Shown here one piece after another: positions 1-11,209 of a stretch of DNA of 64,000 bases (position 1 is the first letter of the stretch; each line of letters starts with the position of its first letter). A model generated the notes under the pieces. It saw only the letters and a program-made list of their open reading frames with translations, was not told where the DNA came from and did not search any database. The stretch lies in assembly GCA_963575645.1 (NCBI GenBank), contig OY754470.1, positions 2,914,001-2,978,000 on the forward strand, given 5' to 3'. Source of the stretch: Xanthostigma xanthostigma (Eukaryota > Arthropoda > Insecta > Raphidioptera > Raphidiidae). The translations under genes were made by a program, and so were the position numbers.

Positions 1-514
1 AATTAAATATTAAGTATTAATTAACACACGCGAAGAAATGATAACACGAATCGGAAACGCATGCATCTTTGTGTTAATACTTGATAATGACATAACATAT
101 TTCCATAGTGACACATCATAACGCTCGGACCGACCTCAAAATTTGATAAAATTTAATAAAGCTTTGAAAGACTGTTTCTCTTTCATTTTTGACTTTTTGA
201 GTTTTGGTAAAAAAGTTACTTGAAATATTTGTTCGTTTATTTGGTTTCTACACGCTGTTAAAAAAAGAATCAACTTAAAAATCATTTTGTATATATATAT
301 ATATGCATTATACATACATTCTCAGTTCAACTCGGATTTATTTTACTTGAAACCAAATTCAACCAAGTAGAACTATAGAACTTATATATTCGTAGGTAGA
401 TATTATACGATATATAGAAGCTATTCCTCAGCTATCAGAAAGTTTTGGGTTTTAGTAGAGCAGATCCGGGTCTCATGAGTTCTATTCCGAACTAATTCAG
501 TAATAACTTTGTAG
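1..514. other. anonymous AT-rich DNA
   Basis: No gene or recognisable element is seen. A short (AT)n run lies near 290-305. Runs of A and T dominate and no open frame of interest is present. Confidence 0.5.
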
Positions 515-516
515 CC

Positions 517-560
517 AGATAGATAGATAGATTTTATTTTACAGTGACAATACATGTATG
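517..560 (-). repeat. (TAGA)n tract with possible LINE 3' tail
   Basis: Four AGAT units are followed by TTTTATTTTACAGTGACAAT. The reverse complement resembles the end of the LINE 3' UTR at 24700-24737, where ACTGACAATAAATGC runs into (TATCT)n. It may be a very short 5'-truncated LINE tail on the minus strand. A plain microsatellite is the alternative. Confidence 0.3.
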
Positions 561-882
561 AGTCGTCAAGTATATAAAAATACACATAAAAGGCACACAC
601 AATTAATTAAAAAGTTCAGAAAAACTTTGTGCAGTAAATATTATTTTAATTATTATTTTTTAAATAAAGAAAGCGTCCCCAGAACTACCATCTCTCTTTG
701 CATAAATAGCTTTATATAATAATATAATATACACACTTCTACCTGCACAAATAGCTTTATATAGGTACTATTTAGAAAAATATTTGTAATTTAATTAAGT
801 TAGTTTGAGACACAATACTGTTTGTCACGCGGAATCGGCGTAGGTACGTGTTTGCACTGTTTACGACTATTTCTTTTTGCAG
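561..882. other. anonymous AT-rich DNA
   Basis: No gene seen. The string AAATAGCTTTATATA occurs twice (about 704 and 748), a small local duplication. The last 25 bases are pyrimidine-rich and end in TTTTTGCAG, a good splice-acceptor match. Confidence 0.4.
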
Positions 883-990
883 ATCAAGGTGCAAAAGTTC
901 AAGAAAAAATTTAACGATGACCAACCGTATCGCGTATTGAGCCGCAGTTCACCGGTGCAGGCTCCCGCGTTTTTTATTTATGTGCGGTAG
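883..990 (+). CDS. possible terminal exon (unidentified)
   Basis: A polypyrimidine tract ending TTTTTGCAG is followed at 883 by an open frame of 35 codons plus TAG (988-990). It begins IKVQKFKKKF and contains NDDQPYRVLS. Codons are more GC-rich (CCG, CGC, GTG) than the surroundings, as expected for coding DNA. No family is recognised and the partner exon is not visible. A GGTAGT at 986-991 could also act as a donor, making this an internal exon. The tail overlaps the opposing small frame at 974-1165, so at most one of the two is probably real. This is inference from splice-site and composition cues only. Confidence 0.22.
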   Translation: MKVQKFKKKFNDDQPYRVLSRSSPVQAPAFFIYVR

Positions 991-1165
991 TGTCGATATC
1001 GATGCATCTCGCAGATATTTTCGAAGGATTGTCGCTTTCGACAGCGATCATAGATAATTTTTCATTCGGTGCTATGACGCAAAGGGAAGGTTGCAATTCT
1101 TTAAAATATTTGCGTAAATCTTGTAGCTGAGCTGAATTTGTCTTGCTAAGACGACGGATGTTCAT
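974..1165 (-). CDS. small open frame, unidentified protein fragment
   Basis: A 63-codon frame on the minus strand runs from ATG (1165) to TAA. Residues 14-50 have mixed, protein-like composition (LQDLRKYFKEL, then CVIAPNEKLSMIAVESDN) instead of the Phe/Lys/Ile low-complexity bias of other frames in the window. Such sequence looks like the tail of a globular domain. It could be a terminal exon or a decayed retroelement fragment. No motif is recognised, and no clear minus-strand splice acceptor or promoter was found just upstream. It overlaps the possible plus-strand exon at 883-990. Confidence 0.25.
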   Translation of the reverse strand: MNIRRLSKTNSAQLQDLRKYFKELQPSLCVIAPNEKLSMIAVESDNPSKISARCIDIDTTAHK

Positions 1166-2589
1166 ATCAAAACTCGATGAAGGCGATTTGTGACTTTATA
1201 AATAAAACAATTAAACCAAATAAAAATACTGTAGAAATATATCAAACACGTTAAAATTCAGTACCAGGTGGCAGCCAACCGTTGAATTGATGGCAAACCG
1301 GATTCAAGAAATAAAATATTCCATAATAATAGTGCGCGATTTTAAACACGTATTCACTATTCGTGTAATTTGAATTTAATTACCTCGAAGGATAAAGTTT
1401 AAAAATAAGTGTCAAAAGTAGTGCGCGCTTTTACATCTCGTTTTCAGGCATCGTGTGGACATAACAATTGGTGAGTGTTTTAATATCTATTTAAATTGTC
1501 TGCCGTTCTGAGCCTGGGTCAACAAATTCATGTCCCCCGTGTTTTCGAAGCTTGTCTGTTTAAATATATGGCTGTTTCTCTCGGTTGAAATTTCGAATTT
1601 CAACAATATCTTTTATACAGTTGACCCGGCTCGAGGTTTTGGGTTTCGAGATTTTTTTAAGGTCAAACGCTCGAAAAGTGATCACTGATACACTTTGTCA
1701 TTTTTCTAAGAATAATATAATAGTAATGAAAAATAAGTTTATTATCTGATAGTATTGTTTAATATTTATTTTTATTTTTTGACATTCACAAAATCAGTGA
1801 AGACTTGAATTTTTAATACTTTTGTAAACTGCATTTTCAGAATGAACAACGGTCACGCGTCTTTTTGAAAACTTTTTTTTTGTTTCATATTATTATTTTA
1901 ATGTCGTTAAGATAACACACACATTATTGTTGTGATGAACTTGTACCCACGACGCCTATTTTCATTGTGAACATCATTGTGTTGTAGAAAACTTGTAAAC
2001 ATTCGTCTGTTTCTAAAATAAACTCGTTTCCATAGTTGCGGCATCGAATTAAGTCTGCTGTACTTTTTTTTTGCTTGTTCACAAAAGAAAAATGTTGAAG
2101 TGAAAGCATGCTTTCCTTTCTCAAGCTTTTGTCTGCTACAAATCGATGTCTCTAGTGTATATTACCTAACCTAACTATTGTAGAAATAGTTTTTAGTCAT
2201 TGTTCGCAACAACGTTTTTATTTGTTTAATGCTCCCACAAAAGATGGCATAAATGTTCATAGAAAGACGTACTTACTATTAAGGTAGTTCACTCGTGAAA
2301 TGGGTTTTCTTAAGAATTTAATAAAATTGAAACATAAGGTTAATAAAAGTGCCAAATATTTAATTTAAAAAATGTAAAAGCAATCAAAGTGTGCATAATT
2401 ATAATTGCTGGATGTATACCACCTACAAAGAAAACGAGCACATTCCAAAATATCTCGAAAACTAATGCATTTTAAATAAAAAAAAAACTTTTACCGATTT
2501 ATTAAAAAAATGTAGATTTTTAGAATAAAAATATTTTTTTATTTTAAGCCCATTTTCACAGCTCTGCTTATGAAGGAGAAAAGGTCAAG
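1166..2589. other. anonymous AT-rich DNA
   Basis: No gene, RNA gene or assignable mobile element is seen. Content is A/T homopolymer-rich with scattered short frames. Confidence 0.5.
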
Positions 2590-2715
2590 CGTTCGGTAGG
2601 GATTTCGGCTGATCGGACATGTCTCGGCTAGTTCGCCGGCCATACGCGTCGTATAAATACGCCGATCGCGTGCGTACACGACCGGCAACACGATTGGTTT
2701 AAAGAGGGAACATGT
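2590..2715 (+). promoter_or_regulatory. CpG-dense patch with TATA box
   Basis: About 19 CpG dinucleotides occur within roughly 110 bases, in a window where CpG is otherwise sparse. A TATAAATA sits at about 2651-2658 with CG-rich flanks (GCGTCG upstream, CGCCGATCGCG downstream). CpG enrichment continues to about 3020, including GTCGGTCGCGCGCC. This fits an unmethylated promoter or first-exon region on the plus strand. No initiator or transcript can be shown. Confidence 0.25.
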
Positions 2716-3119
2716 TTTCTGTGACAGTATGTATAAAAAGTTGAAGCAACATGCTACGTAATACTTAAACATGCTGCCGCAGAGCCTTGTATTCGTTTAC
2801 TGAGATTATATAAAATCACATTACGTCTGTGGACGTTGTTGTAATAAATGAGCATCGGCGCTCGGATAGCATGCTCAAATTACTGTATTTGAGAAGATTA
2901 AGAGTTGAAAATTATGTTGTAATGCCGCAGTTGTTCGGTTATAGCCGTCCGTTTCCGTTTCCTCACGTCATTTCGTTTTGCAACAGTCGGTCGCGCGCCC
3001 CGCTTCGACTTGCGGTTATTAAATTCTTGTGTTTATCAACGTTTCTACGTGATATTTCATTTCAACTGATTGCAGAAATTCATCAAAGGTCTATGGGCCA
3101 CAAGAGAAAGTGACTCAAG
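2716..3119. other. CpG-enriched intergenic or 5' exon region
   Basis: Moderately CpG-rich DNA downstream of the TATA patch. ACTGATTGCAG at about 3066-3076 is a plausible splice acceptor. No recognised coding sequence is present; the frames here have no family signature. Confidence 0.2.
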
Positions 3120-3125
3120 ATGTCG

Positions 3126-3290
3126 GATCTACGGTGTCCTATGGTTCCGTACAACAACCCTTATTATATTGGACTTCGTTGTCTGTCTGCTCGTATACAT
3201 CCCAGTAGATTTTTTCAGGAAGTATATTTAAGTTGTCGACTTGAAATTTGCCGATCATAAAATCCAGTCTACTCACGCGTAGCCCAAAAG
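3126..3290 (+). repeat. old interspersed repeat K (GTTCCGT...CTGTCTG)
   Basis: The order TATGGTTCCGTACAACAACC, then CCTTATTATATTGGACTTCG, then TTGTCTGTCTGCTCGTATAC, matches a repeat common in insect genomes whose core is a GGTTCCGTRC block followed by CTGTCTGTC. Diverged copies also occur at 9250-9310 and, inverted, at 53400-53545. The class is uncertain. A 46-codon frame starting at 3120 lies wholly in the repeat and is not taken as a gene. Confidence 0.5.
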
Positions 3291-3921
3291 TCAGAATCGT
3301 AAAAATATTTTTTGTCTATTTTTGCAGATTTAAAAATTGAGGATTTTTTCCAAATGTAATGTCATACAAAAAAACACCGCTTAAAGATTCTATATTAAAT
3401 TGTATTTTTTTTATAATTTTTAATTTCGTAGTTTTAGACATATTAGTACAAAATAATGTTCGCTTACCACTAACAAAAAATTACACGGGAAACTGAACCG
3501 GAAAACTTTATTTTTATAATAAATCTTACATAAACTGCATTCCGTTGTGGTCTTTATTTATACGTGTTTGAAATGTTTCATTGGCTACTTGCTAAGCCAT
3601 TTGTGAACAAACGCAACACTAAATTTCAGCTTTAGAAGCCCATGAAATTCCTATCAAATGCAGCCGTTAGTTAATATAAATTATGAGCCATTTCCTGGTA
3701 GCACAGACAGTTGTTCATTAAACACCGAGTGTTTGATTTGATCCGTGATATTGATTTTAATTGTAAAATATCTCCATTTGATTGACGTTGGATTCAAGTA
3801 GTATCTCAATTTGTGACAATCGTGGTATAATTTTTGACAGTAAATAATAATTCAGAAACAACTTATTTTTTATATATATGTTACTGTCTATACCCGAATT
3901 CGGCCAATGACCGAAATAAAT
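3291..3921. other. anonymous AT-rich DNA
   Basis: Nothing assignable is seen between the K repeat and the dyad array. Confidence 0.5.
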
Positions 3922-4080
3922 GCGCAAAACTAGTTTTGACCAACGAATATTTTCCAAACCCGAAATCTTACATTTAAACGGGTATTGAGTGTTATAAAAT
4001 GAGCAAAACTAGTTTTGCGCATTTTCAATTGGACAAAACTAGTTCTGTCCATTTCTGAACGGACAGTACTAGTTCTGCTT
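3922..4080. repeat. array of four ACTAGT-centred 20-bp dyads
   Basis: Four 20-mers share a palindromic core CAAAACTAGTTTTG or a near variant: 3922-3941, 4001-4020, 4031-4050 and 4061-4080. The last three start exactly 30 bp apart, so they form a 30-bp minisatellite. Each unit keeps dyad symmetry, including GGACAAAACTAGTTCTGTCC. The symmetry suggests either a protein-binding site or hairpin-driven duplication. Confidence 0.6.
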
Positions 4081-4651
4081 GTTTCATTCTATCAACGTCC
4101 GAACCCGAATAAAAGTAGGGTTATGTTCTCGTTTATGTACCTATCTATTGAATTGTTCTCATGAAAGTTACTCAACATCTAAAGTCAATAGATAAAATGA
4201 ACTAAAACGCATAAATGCAATTTTTTACTGAATGTTTACGCATCTCAGTCGAGAACATGATTTTTTATTTCAGACTGTTTCGTGTGAAAAATCATAAATT
4301 TCTTTAAAAATCTCTCGTTATATTTATAAGTGGTTATTAATATTTTTCATTAATTTTTTTTAAGCAAAATATAAGGCGTAATTGAAATTTTTACGAAAGA
4401 TTAAACACATTACAGCAAACTAAACTGACTTTTCCACTAAATCATATTAATGTACGGTCCATGAACACGCGTTTATCGTAAACATTATTCTTAAGGCTAT
4501 CGTACACCCAGAAATATTTATATAATGAATCAGCCACTGACGTTTTTGGCAGTACGTTTTAATATTTTTCAAAATCAGCGTAAAAGTCATCTGAAAAAAA
4601 TTGCATAACTAAAATTATGAATCGTAAAAAAAATCGTATTTTATTAATAAA
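4081..4651. other. anonymous AT-rich DNA
   Basis: No gene or assignable repeat is seen. Confidence 0.5.
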
Positions 4652-4720
4652 ACTAGTGGCCCGATCCGGCTTCACCCGGATATGTAAAATATTGAAATGT
4701 GCTGAGAGAAATCCAAAAAT
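4652..4720 (-). repeat. terminus of old repeat E (ACTAGYGGCCC)
   Basis: It begins ACTAGTGGCCCGATCCGGCT, the reverse complement of the GAAGCCGGACCGGGCCGCTAGT end seen at 53640-53662. This is one end of a degenerate interspersed repeat common in insect genomes. The rest of the unit is not traceable here. Confidence 0.45.
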
Positions 4721-5277
4721 AATATTAAAAAAAAATTTGGTCGGAAAATTAAAAAAAAAAATGTTTGGATCTCGACCACAGCGCCACCTATCTACTATGT
4801 AGAAAATTAAATTATTTTATAAATTTGAAATCATAACTAACCTCTCATTAAATAAAGAGGTTACGTAGTGTCAATAACATTTTGTATTAAAAGTGATGTC
4901 ACGTGAAGACTCCAATCTTCAACCACGATCTCATCGATGATCCCGAATCGCAACTCTACAACAAATTGTATGGAAGTCAATAAAATAATTATATATGAAT
5001 TTGATGTCACGATGTGAATTTGGAATTTGCAATTTTAGACAAATTTCCAAAGGCAATTATTTAATAATCTATTTGAGCATAATGAGTATTTATTGATCTA
5101 TAATGCGTATTTATATGTATGATTTACAAGCATCAGTAGGGTACAATAAAACAACAAAATATAAGTATAATTGTTATACTATAATATTATAATAAATTAT
5201 ACATTTACTCAAATAACAAAAGTACGCCCATCGGCCGATTTCACGACAAGTATCTATCAACACAATCAATGTTTAGC
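4721..5277. other. anonymous AT-rich DNA
   Basis: No gene seen. ATGTCACGTGAAG (about 4893-4905) and scattered AT tracts are not distinctive. Confidence 0.45.
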
Positions 5278-5511
5278 ATCTGTTATAATTCAAATCTTTG
5301 ATTATTTTTTCAATTTTTAATAATTTAAAAACTTGAAGCGAATTTTTTCAAATACGAATTAGAAATTAATTATTTTTATATTTTTTAGGTCAGTTCTGAC
5401 GAAGATCCAAATCCGGACCGAAACGTCAATGTATTAATCATTATTTTTTGTTAATATATTTGTCTGAAAAATTGGTCGATAATTTTATTTATTGAAGAAT
5501 CTATTATAATT
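5278..5511 (-). mobile_element. short retroposon D1 with target duplication
   Basis: A 208-bp insertion (5291-5498) is flanked by ATCTGTTATAATT (5278-5290) and ATCTATTATAATT (5499-5511), a 13-bp direct repeat with one mismatch. The left end CAAATCTTTGATTA is the reverse complement of the family's 3' end (TAATCAAAGATTTG). The ribozyme-like stem-loop (5396-5427) points the other way, so the 5' part is inverted relative to the 3' tail. The right part, GTCTGAAAAATTGGTCGATA, is shared with D2, D5, D9 and D11. Confidence 0.7.
5396..5427 (+). ncRNA. hammerhead-like motif (D1)
   Basis: CTGACGA, an extra A, then GATCC-loop AAATCC-GGACC (one A-C mismatch), then GAAACGTC. Core bases match CUGANGA and GAAA, and the last triplet is GUC, the classic hammerhead cleavage triplet. 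Stem III would be the 4-base palindrome ACGU, too short to close alone, so a dimeric form is implied. Activity is inferred, not shown. Confidence 0.4.
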
Positions 5512-6054
5512 ATTTGTGATACGGATACAGAATCAATTGTGAACAAGTATCGGATTATCTGTGTAGAGTTTCGGAATCAGATTCGGAGTTTCTTAGTAAC
5601 TCATTACAAAAATTTACGTACTTTTGCCTCTTAACAAAATTTCTGTAAGCTATAAAGTCTCGCTGGTTGCATTCTATAGTTAGCGTGAATTTATGGCAGT
5701 AATTAGACGCTTCGTGAAATTTGTATTTGCTGCTAAATTATCTGAAGTTTTAATAAATAACAAAGAATAATAATATACACTGTATGTGTATATATATAAA
5801 ATATGTAAATACCATGGAATAAATGCTCTTCTACTAACATTTTCAGTGCAGCAATTTTATTTGAAGCATACGATCAGAAAACTAGAAACGAATATTATGC
5901 TTTTACGTAATTTTAAGTGCTTAAAATAACTTCGTAAATCTTAACTTCTAATATATATCATATGTAAATTTTGAACATGAACAATATTTTTAATATTATT
6001 GATGAGAGACTTTCTGCTTAAACAACCATTTGATCTCTAATATCAAACGTAATT
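5512..6054. other. anonymous AT-rich DNA
   Basis: No gene or assignable repeat is seen. A TA-rich run lies near 5780-5800. Confidence 0.5.
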
Positions 6055-6258
6055 AGATAAAATATAGCGATATCTGATAAAATTTGTTTAACGCTATTAG
6101 TTCAGAAGCAAACAAAAAAAAACTGTTTTAGTACCAAGTAGCGACATCTGTTAGAATTCGCCCAAAGCTATTCGTTCAGACGCCGGACTGCAAACGAAAT
6201 ACATTTTGCAGAATTATATCTATCGCACCCGGGTGAAACCGGGACGGACCGCTAGTCT
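6055..6258 (+). repeat. old repeat E2, 3' part
   Basis: It contains two diverged copies of a roughly 70-bp subunit (AGCGAYATCTG ... GCTATTAGTTCAGA), then TTTTGCAGAATTATATCTAT and the end CACCCGGGTGAAACCGGGAC followed by GGACCGCTAGT. The same order is found at 24180-24790 and, inverted, at 50770-51090. It is a degraded retroelement-like repeat of unknown class. Confidence 0.5.
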
Positions 6259-8393
6259 TACGATAATTCTCGGAGATGATAGACACAAACAAATTGATTA
6301 GTCACGAATTTTATAAACGACACCATCATATCTATGATAGTAGAGACATTATCATGTACTACAGAAGTTTGCAATATTACAGTGATATGACAGAATATCA
6401 CGTATTATTTAGGCACTGTTAAAACCTGAGCTTTAACCTCAAATAACAAAGCAACGTGACTTGCAACAACTACTAACTAACCAAACTGTATCTGTATATA
6501 CGAGGTGCAACAGAAAGTTACGATAAAAATTTTAGTTTTTAAAGAATAGTTTTTTTTTTAATAAATGTTTAATAAATAAACTAGTTTCGTAATTTCCGTG
6601 TTAGTTGAGATTTAAATGTACATATTACGCCAGGTTTCCGCTCAGGGTTCGTTCTGGTAGATTTTGGTATGGCAGCAATATTTGATGATATATCAAAATG
6701 GGGGCTCGTTCCACACTTTTTTAGGATTAGATAATAAAATGATTTTTTTGAAAGTTTTTTCTATAAGAAAAAAATTCCAAAAGTGTGTTTTTTTCACTGC
6801 AATATTAGAATAATTTCACTACGGTGATAGGTCATAACTAAACAACTTTATAGTTAAATAATAATTATTATTATTTATTCTCAATTTGTCTATATCGACT
6901 TAGGATAAGTCCGGAGAATACAATAATTACATATAATATATACAAGTAAAATCAATTAAATATTAGTTGTCAGACATACAACTAATAATAATATAAAATA
7001 ATAGATCGAAATACTAAAACATAAATAATAGAGTTAGAATGGCTGCCTGTAGTTCAATCACGCCCACTGGTTCTTTAGACTTGGTATCAATAACTGACAT
7101 ATACATCTCTTTCCATAGACGTACCTCTCTTTATTCAAGCGCGAAAGTGATGTGCGAACTAGGTCCAGCATCGACGTCTCGTTTGCAGTCCAGCATTAAG
7201 CTATATTCTTAAAATTTTTCAAAACTTAATCTACTCTAGAAACATTCCAGTAACTTTTGATTACACCTTATACACATTATAATATGGAGTTTTATGCGAG
7301 TGGTGTTGTCAAAAAAAGTCGGCATGAATGTTTGAAGAAGTTCTAAGTACTACGGTAGGTGTGCCGATGTAATTAGTGTGAGGGTAATTAACCAGCTACA
7401 GGGCCGCACTGCGAATATTTACCTATTTAAACCGAAGTTATCTTTAACATGGAACTGTAAAATTAAAATGATTTTAGAGGAAACTTAGCTGCGGAAAATT
7501 TAGTTCAAAACAAACATTGTTTGAAAAAATGTCAAGTATATTTTTAAGGGTCAGCTAAAAGAGAAACAATGAGTGCCGATAGTGCAAAAAAAAAATTAGT
7601 TACTAAGTTACTGAATTTTTATAAATTTAATAATAATGACAATTATAACATATTTGCACAGACAAAGAAAGGCAATTATGTAATTATACAGCTATGGATA
7701 CACATCATTACAGTCTTTTGACGTCATTTACGAAATTGTAGGGTTCTGAATCGTTCAAATTTCAGCACACTTTTAACATGCTTTTCCTGCTTAATAAGTT
7801 AGTTTAAGTATATATTTGAATATGTAATAACAGTTTTGTAATTTAATTTTCATTTTTTAAATAATTTTTTTCTTTAAATATTTCACATACACAATTTTCA
7901 TTTGTTTTTTCCCCCTAAAATTCTGTATCTATAAGAAACCATGAAAAATGCTTTTAAACTATTTAACGTTTTTCTGTTCGCTTATAATTGACTAGTATGC
8001 GTTACTTATAAATTAAAATGCAGGTTTTGCATAATTTTGATTGTTTTAAAATAATTAATTTCCGTTCGAATATTCAATTCCAATAAGTAATTTATTTTTA
8101 ATTCATAAACAAACAATTACTGATATTTTGTAATTTAAAACAAAGCTCTTTGTATTATTTTACTTTGAAAACAGACGTTTTTTGAAATCATTTTAAAAAT
8201 ATACATTTTTAAAGCTCATTATATATAGCGGCGTTAGTCTTCGAATTTTATCTACAGTAGAACACATTATTTGAACAATTAATAACCACACAAAATATTG
8301 TCATATTTAATTTTCGTATCAATACTCGCATGTTATTTTTTTAAGTCTATCGATATCCGAATAATACCAAAAAAGTTGCACTCGGCTCAAACT
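6259..8393. other. long anonymous AT-rich stretch
   Basis: No gene, tRNA or clear transposon is seen. ATT/TAA runs lie near 6865-6885. A segment of somewhat higher GC at 7040-7200 has no recognised features. Confidence 0.5.
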
Positions 8394-8394
8394 T

Positions 8395-8422
8395 TGATGA
8401 CCTCAGTTGTCGAGCATCTATA
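8395..8422 (-). repeat. dispersed palindromic motif G
   Basis: TGATGACCTCAGTTGTCGAG followed by CATCTATA matches the inverted form of the TAGACGCTCAACAGCTGAGG motif found complete at 25934-25968. Several copies occur in the window. Confidence 0.5.
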
Positions 8423-8473
8423 CTCCTCAATCTAATCTAATCAGGCTGCAGCCAGCTATAAACGTACACGTTT

Positions 8474-8710
8474 TCTTCATATCCGATCGGAATCACCCCT
8501 ACCTGCCGCACCTATTAAAGAAGTTTCACTTCTAAAATAGTGCTGCCCTGATACCCTCGAGAGATATGTAAACTTTCGGATTCCGCCCTATTCCGTGGTT
8601 TATTCTTTTCTGCTTTCCCTCATCGCTACTTGCATCACGCTTTTTTCATAGTCGATCGGAATCACTCCCGCCTACGTATACCGCGCGTAAGGAATGATTT
8701 TGAGGTTCTG
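8474..8710 (+). repeat. pair of diverged CGATCGGAATCAC repeats
   Basis: Two copies, 8474-8540 and 8641-8710, share TTTTCTTCATAtcCGATCGG or its variant and then AATCACYCC. They are separated by about 100 bp. The source element is not recognised. Confidence 0.4.
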
Positions 8711-8991
8711 CTGTATTTGCAAATGTTAGCCTAATAAACAAAACACGAACAGTCGTGTTTCACGTTTCACATTAGCAGACGGCGTGTGGTTATTGCAGTG
8801 GCATAACAAACAACTAAACCGCATTGTACGGATCCCTATACCACCTTATACCACAATGTTCACTTCGTACTCCCAGAACTTTGTTACACTCGACTTGCGG
8901 TAATTGCATATTCATACACATCGTGCATATGAGTGTTTCGAAACTTGTCTTGACTCTATATAAAACGGACATGCGTTTTCTTATTTATTTT
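8711..8991. other. anonymous DNA
   Basis: No feature is supported. CTCGACTTGCGGTAATTGCA near 8890 resembles the flank of the G motif at 17091-17118. Confidence 0.35.
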
Positions 8992-9010
8992 TATAGACGC
9001 TCGACAGTCA
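8992..9010 (+). repeat. partial motif G
   Basis: TATAGACGCTCGACAGTCAA gives the left half of the dispersed palindromic motif. Confidence 0.45.
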
Positions 9011-9249
9011 ATATCATTATAATTTGCACTGATTTTTCACTCGGCACTTAGTAGAACATGATTAATAACAAATAATAAAACACTTGAAAATTCTATAAAA
9101 TATTTTCTCTCTCGACGATCGTTTCGGGCAATTTAGTTGAGTCTATCGTAAAAAAACGACTGATGCTATTTGAATGAAACTTGTATACAGGCTTATAGTA
9201 AAAAGTGATTTGCATTTTGCTTCGTTAACTTTTTTTGCATCGAACGATT

Positions 9250-9310
9250 TTTTAGGTTTCCGTAGCCAAATAGCATAAAACGGAACTCGTCTTGGCAACT
9301 TATTTTTTAA
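9250..9310 (+). repeat. old repeat K fragment
   Basis: TTTTTTAGGTTTCCGTAGCC, then AAATAGCATAAAACGGAACT. This is the GGTTCCGTACCC-spacer-AAAACGGAACCC block of repeat K, degraded. Confidence 0.45.
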
Positions 9311-10987
9311 ATCTCTGTCCAAAAATTGGTGTAATTTTTAAAAATCCTGTATAATACTTGTCATAAATCAGAGAATGGTATAAACTCGCTTTTCTGTACT
9401 AAAGAGGATAGATCAAAAGCCTATTGGTTGGTTATGAATAAGAAAATTGTTTTTATTCTCATTTCTATAAACAAAAAACTTATAATATTCAAGGGAACAA
9501 TTATTGTAAGTGCAACACTTGCTTAATGCACGTGATCATGAGTATAAAACACGTTTTCGTAACACTTCTGCAAGGTAAATAGATTATTTATAAATTAAAC
9601 GCAATTCTGAATGTACTCTATAGAATATTACAATGAATGGTATTTCTGTAATGTCTTTAGAGACATAAATAGTTAAATGATTTACGAGCAGCTCTTAACA
9701 GAAAAAAATTGTTTCCGGACAGAATATGTTTCACTGAAAGTTTTTTTTCTAATAGACAGCTTACGTGATTTTTTTATCGTTCCAACTTCACTAAATTCTA
9801 ATTAAGATCAAAATTCACTTTTTACAATTGATAATTATAGCTATATGTAACTTTATTTTTTAGATTACATCGATCTACTTTTTATAACGAATTATTATTC
9901 TAGTTTCGTAAAATTTAAAATAAAAAAGTCAGCTATATTTTCAAATTGTTTATTTAACATTCGACAAAATACAGAACCTAGGTCAATAATAGTGCCAGCA
10001 TTTATCTTTCAACCTAAAAGTAAAAAAAAGCCGGAAATGTGAACGGTCAAATAACATATTACATAAAGCAATGTGTTCCACCGCCAAATAGCTAAAGTAA
10101 CATACGACCTGTAACCTTGCATAGAATACTTGCTGCAACTGATTTGTGCAAATATAGATTGGTTGATTTCGTTTATCGTTGATGTAAATAAAATATGTGC
10201 TATTAAATATTTTTAGTAATAAATAAAAAAATCGATGTATTATTTAATTCTAGCTTCGAGAAAAATAATGCCAACAATTAATTATTGATAGATTTGTATA
10301 TATAAACAAAATATTGTATTCATTTTTGTGTCGATATTTTATTCTTATATTTTTTCAATTTCGCTCTACACACAAGTAAATGCGTATTTTTTTTATTCGA
10401 CCATTCTGTCCGTTCTGTTTAATCCAGTAACTTATACTATTATTGTTAGTAATATTTTTATAACGTATTTTTCTATTTGTGAAAAAATTTTCTATGTTTA
10501 TATTTTATAACATGTATTCATTTTCAGAAATGTATTGGATTGATATCTGTTGGGAAATAAATATTTATTATTATTGTTATTATTATTATCTAAAGAGGAA
10601 ATAAGACTATTTAACAAAAGAGCTATCCATAAAAACACTATTTCTGGCGCAGTATGACTTCTTAGAGAAAATACTAACCGTTACCTCCACCATATAGACC
10701 CGCACTTCCACCACATATATGTTCTGTTCTTTCTGTTTAATTTTACTGTATTATTATGACAAAAAAGACCATTTAACAAAAATATTATCCATAAAATTAC
10801 TTTTTTTGCACGACTCCCTATAAAAAAGCTACTTTTCATGTTTGTATAGCGGCAGTAAAATGCCTCTTTTTCGAACTAATGTATAAAGTAAAGCAAAACT
10901 TATATTTAAGTTTTTTATATCGCCTTTTTGTGTTACAAGAAATACAGCTAGTTTTTTTGTGTTAATATCATCATTAATGAAACAGTT
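9311..10987. other. long anonymous AT-rich stretch
   Basis: No gene seen. A (TTA)n-like run lies at about 10556-10592. The open frame at 10328-10510 is Phe/Ile/Tyr-rich low-complexity sequence and is not called. Confidence 0.5.
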
Positions 10988-11209
10988 TAAAATAACTTCT
11001 AACTTTTCTTAATACCACAAAACTTTCTAGTGTATAAAGTCTTAAAATATGTTTTAAATATGAATAATAAAAACAGGAAAATGACCATAAAAATTAGTAA
11101 ACATTTTTAAAGTCATTTTTTCTATTTTTATTATTCTTATGTTAAACACTTTTGAGACTTGAAACATTAAAAAGTTTTGTAGTATTAAAGAAAGTTAGAA
11201 ATTATTTTA
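10988..11209. repeat. imperfect 95-bp fold-back
   Basis: Arms 10988-11084 and 11113-11209 are reverse complements over about 95 bp with many mismatches and small gaps, around a 28-bp spacer. For example AACTTTCTAGTGTATAAAG faces CTTTT..GTAGTATTAAAG-type sequence. It is an old snap-back element. It lacks the hammerhead-like core of family D, and no target duplication was found. Confidence 0.5.

Noticed and set aside
3120..3257. 46-codon ATG frame
   Set aside because: It falls entirely within interspersed repeat K.
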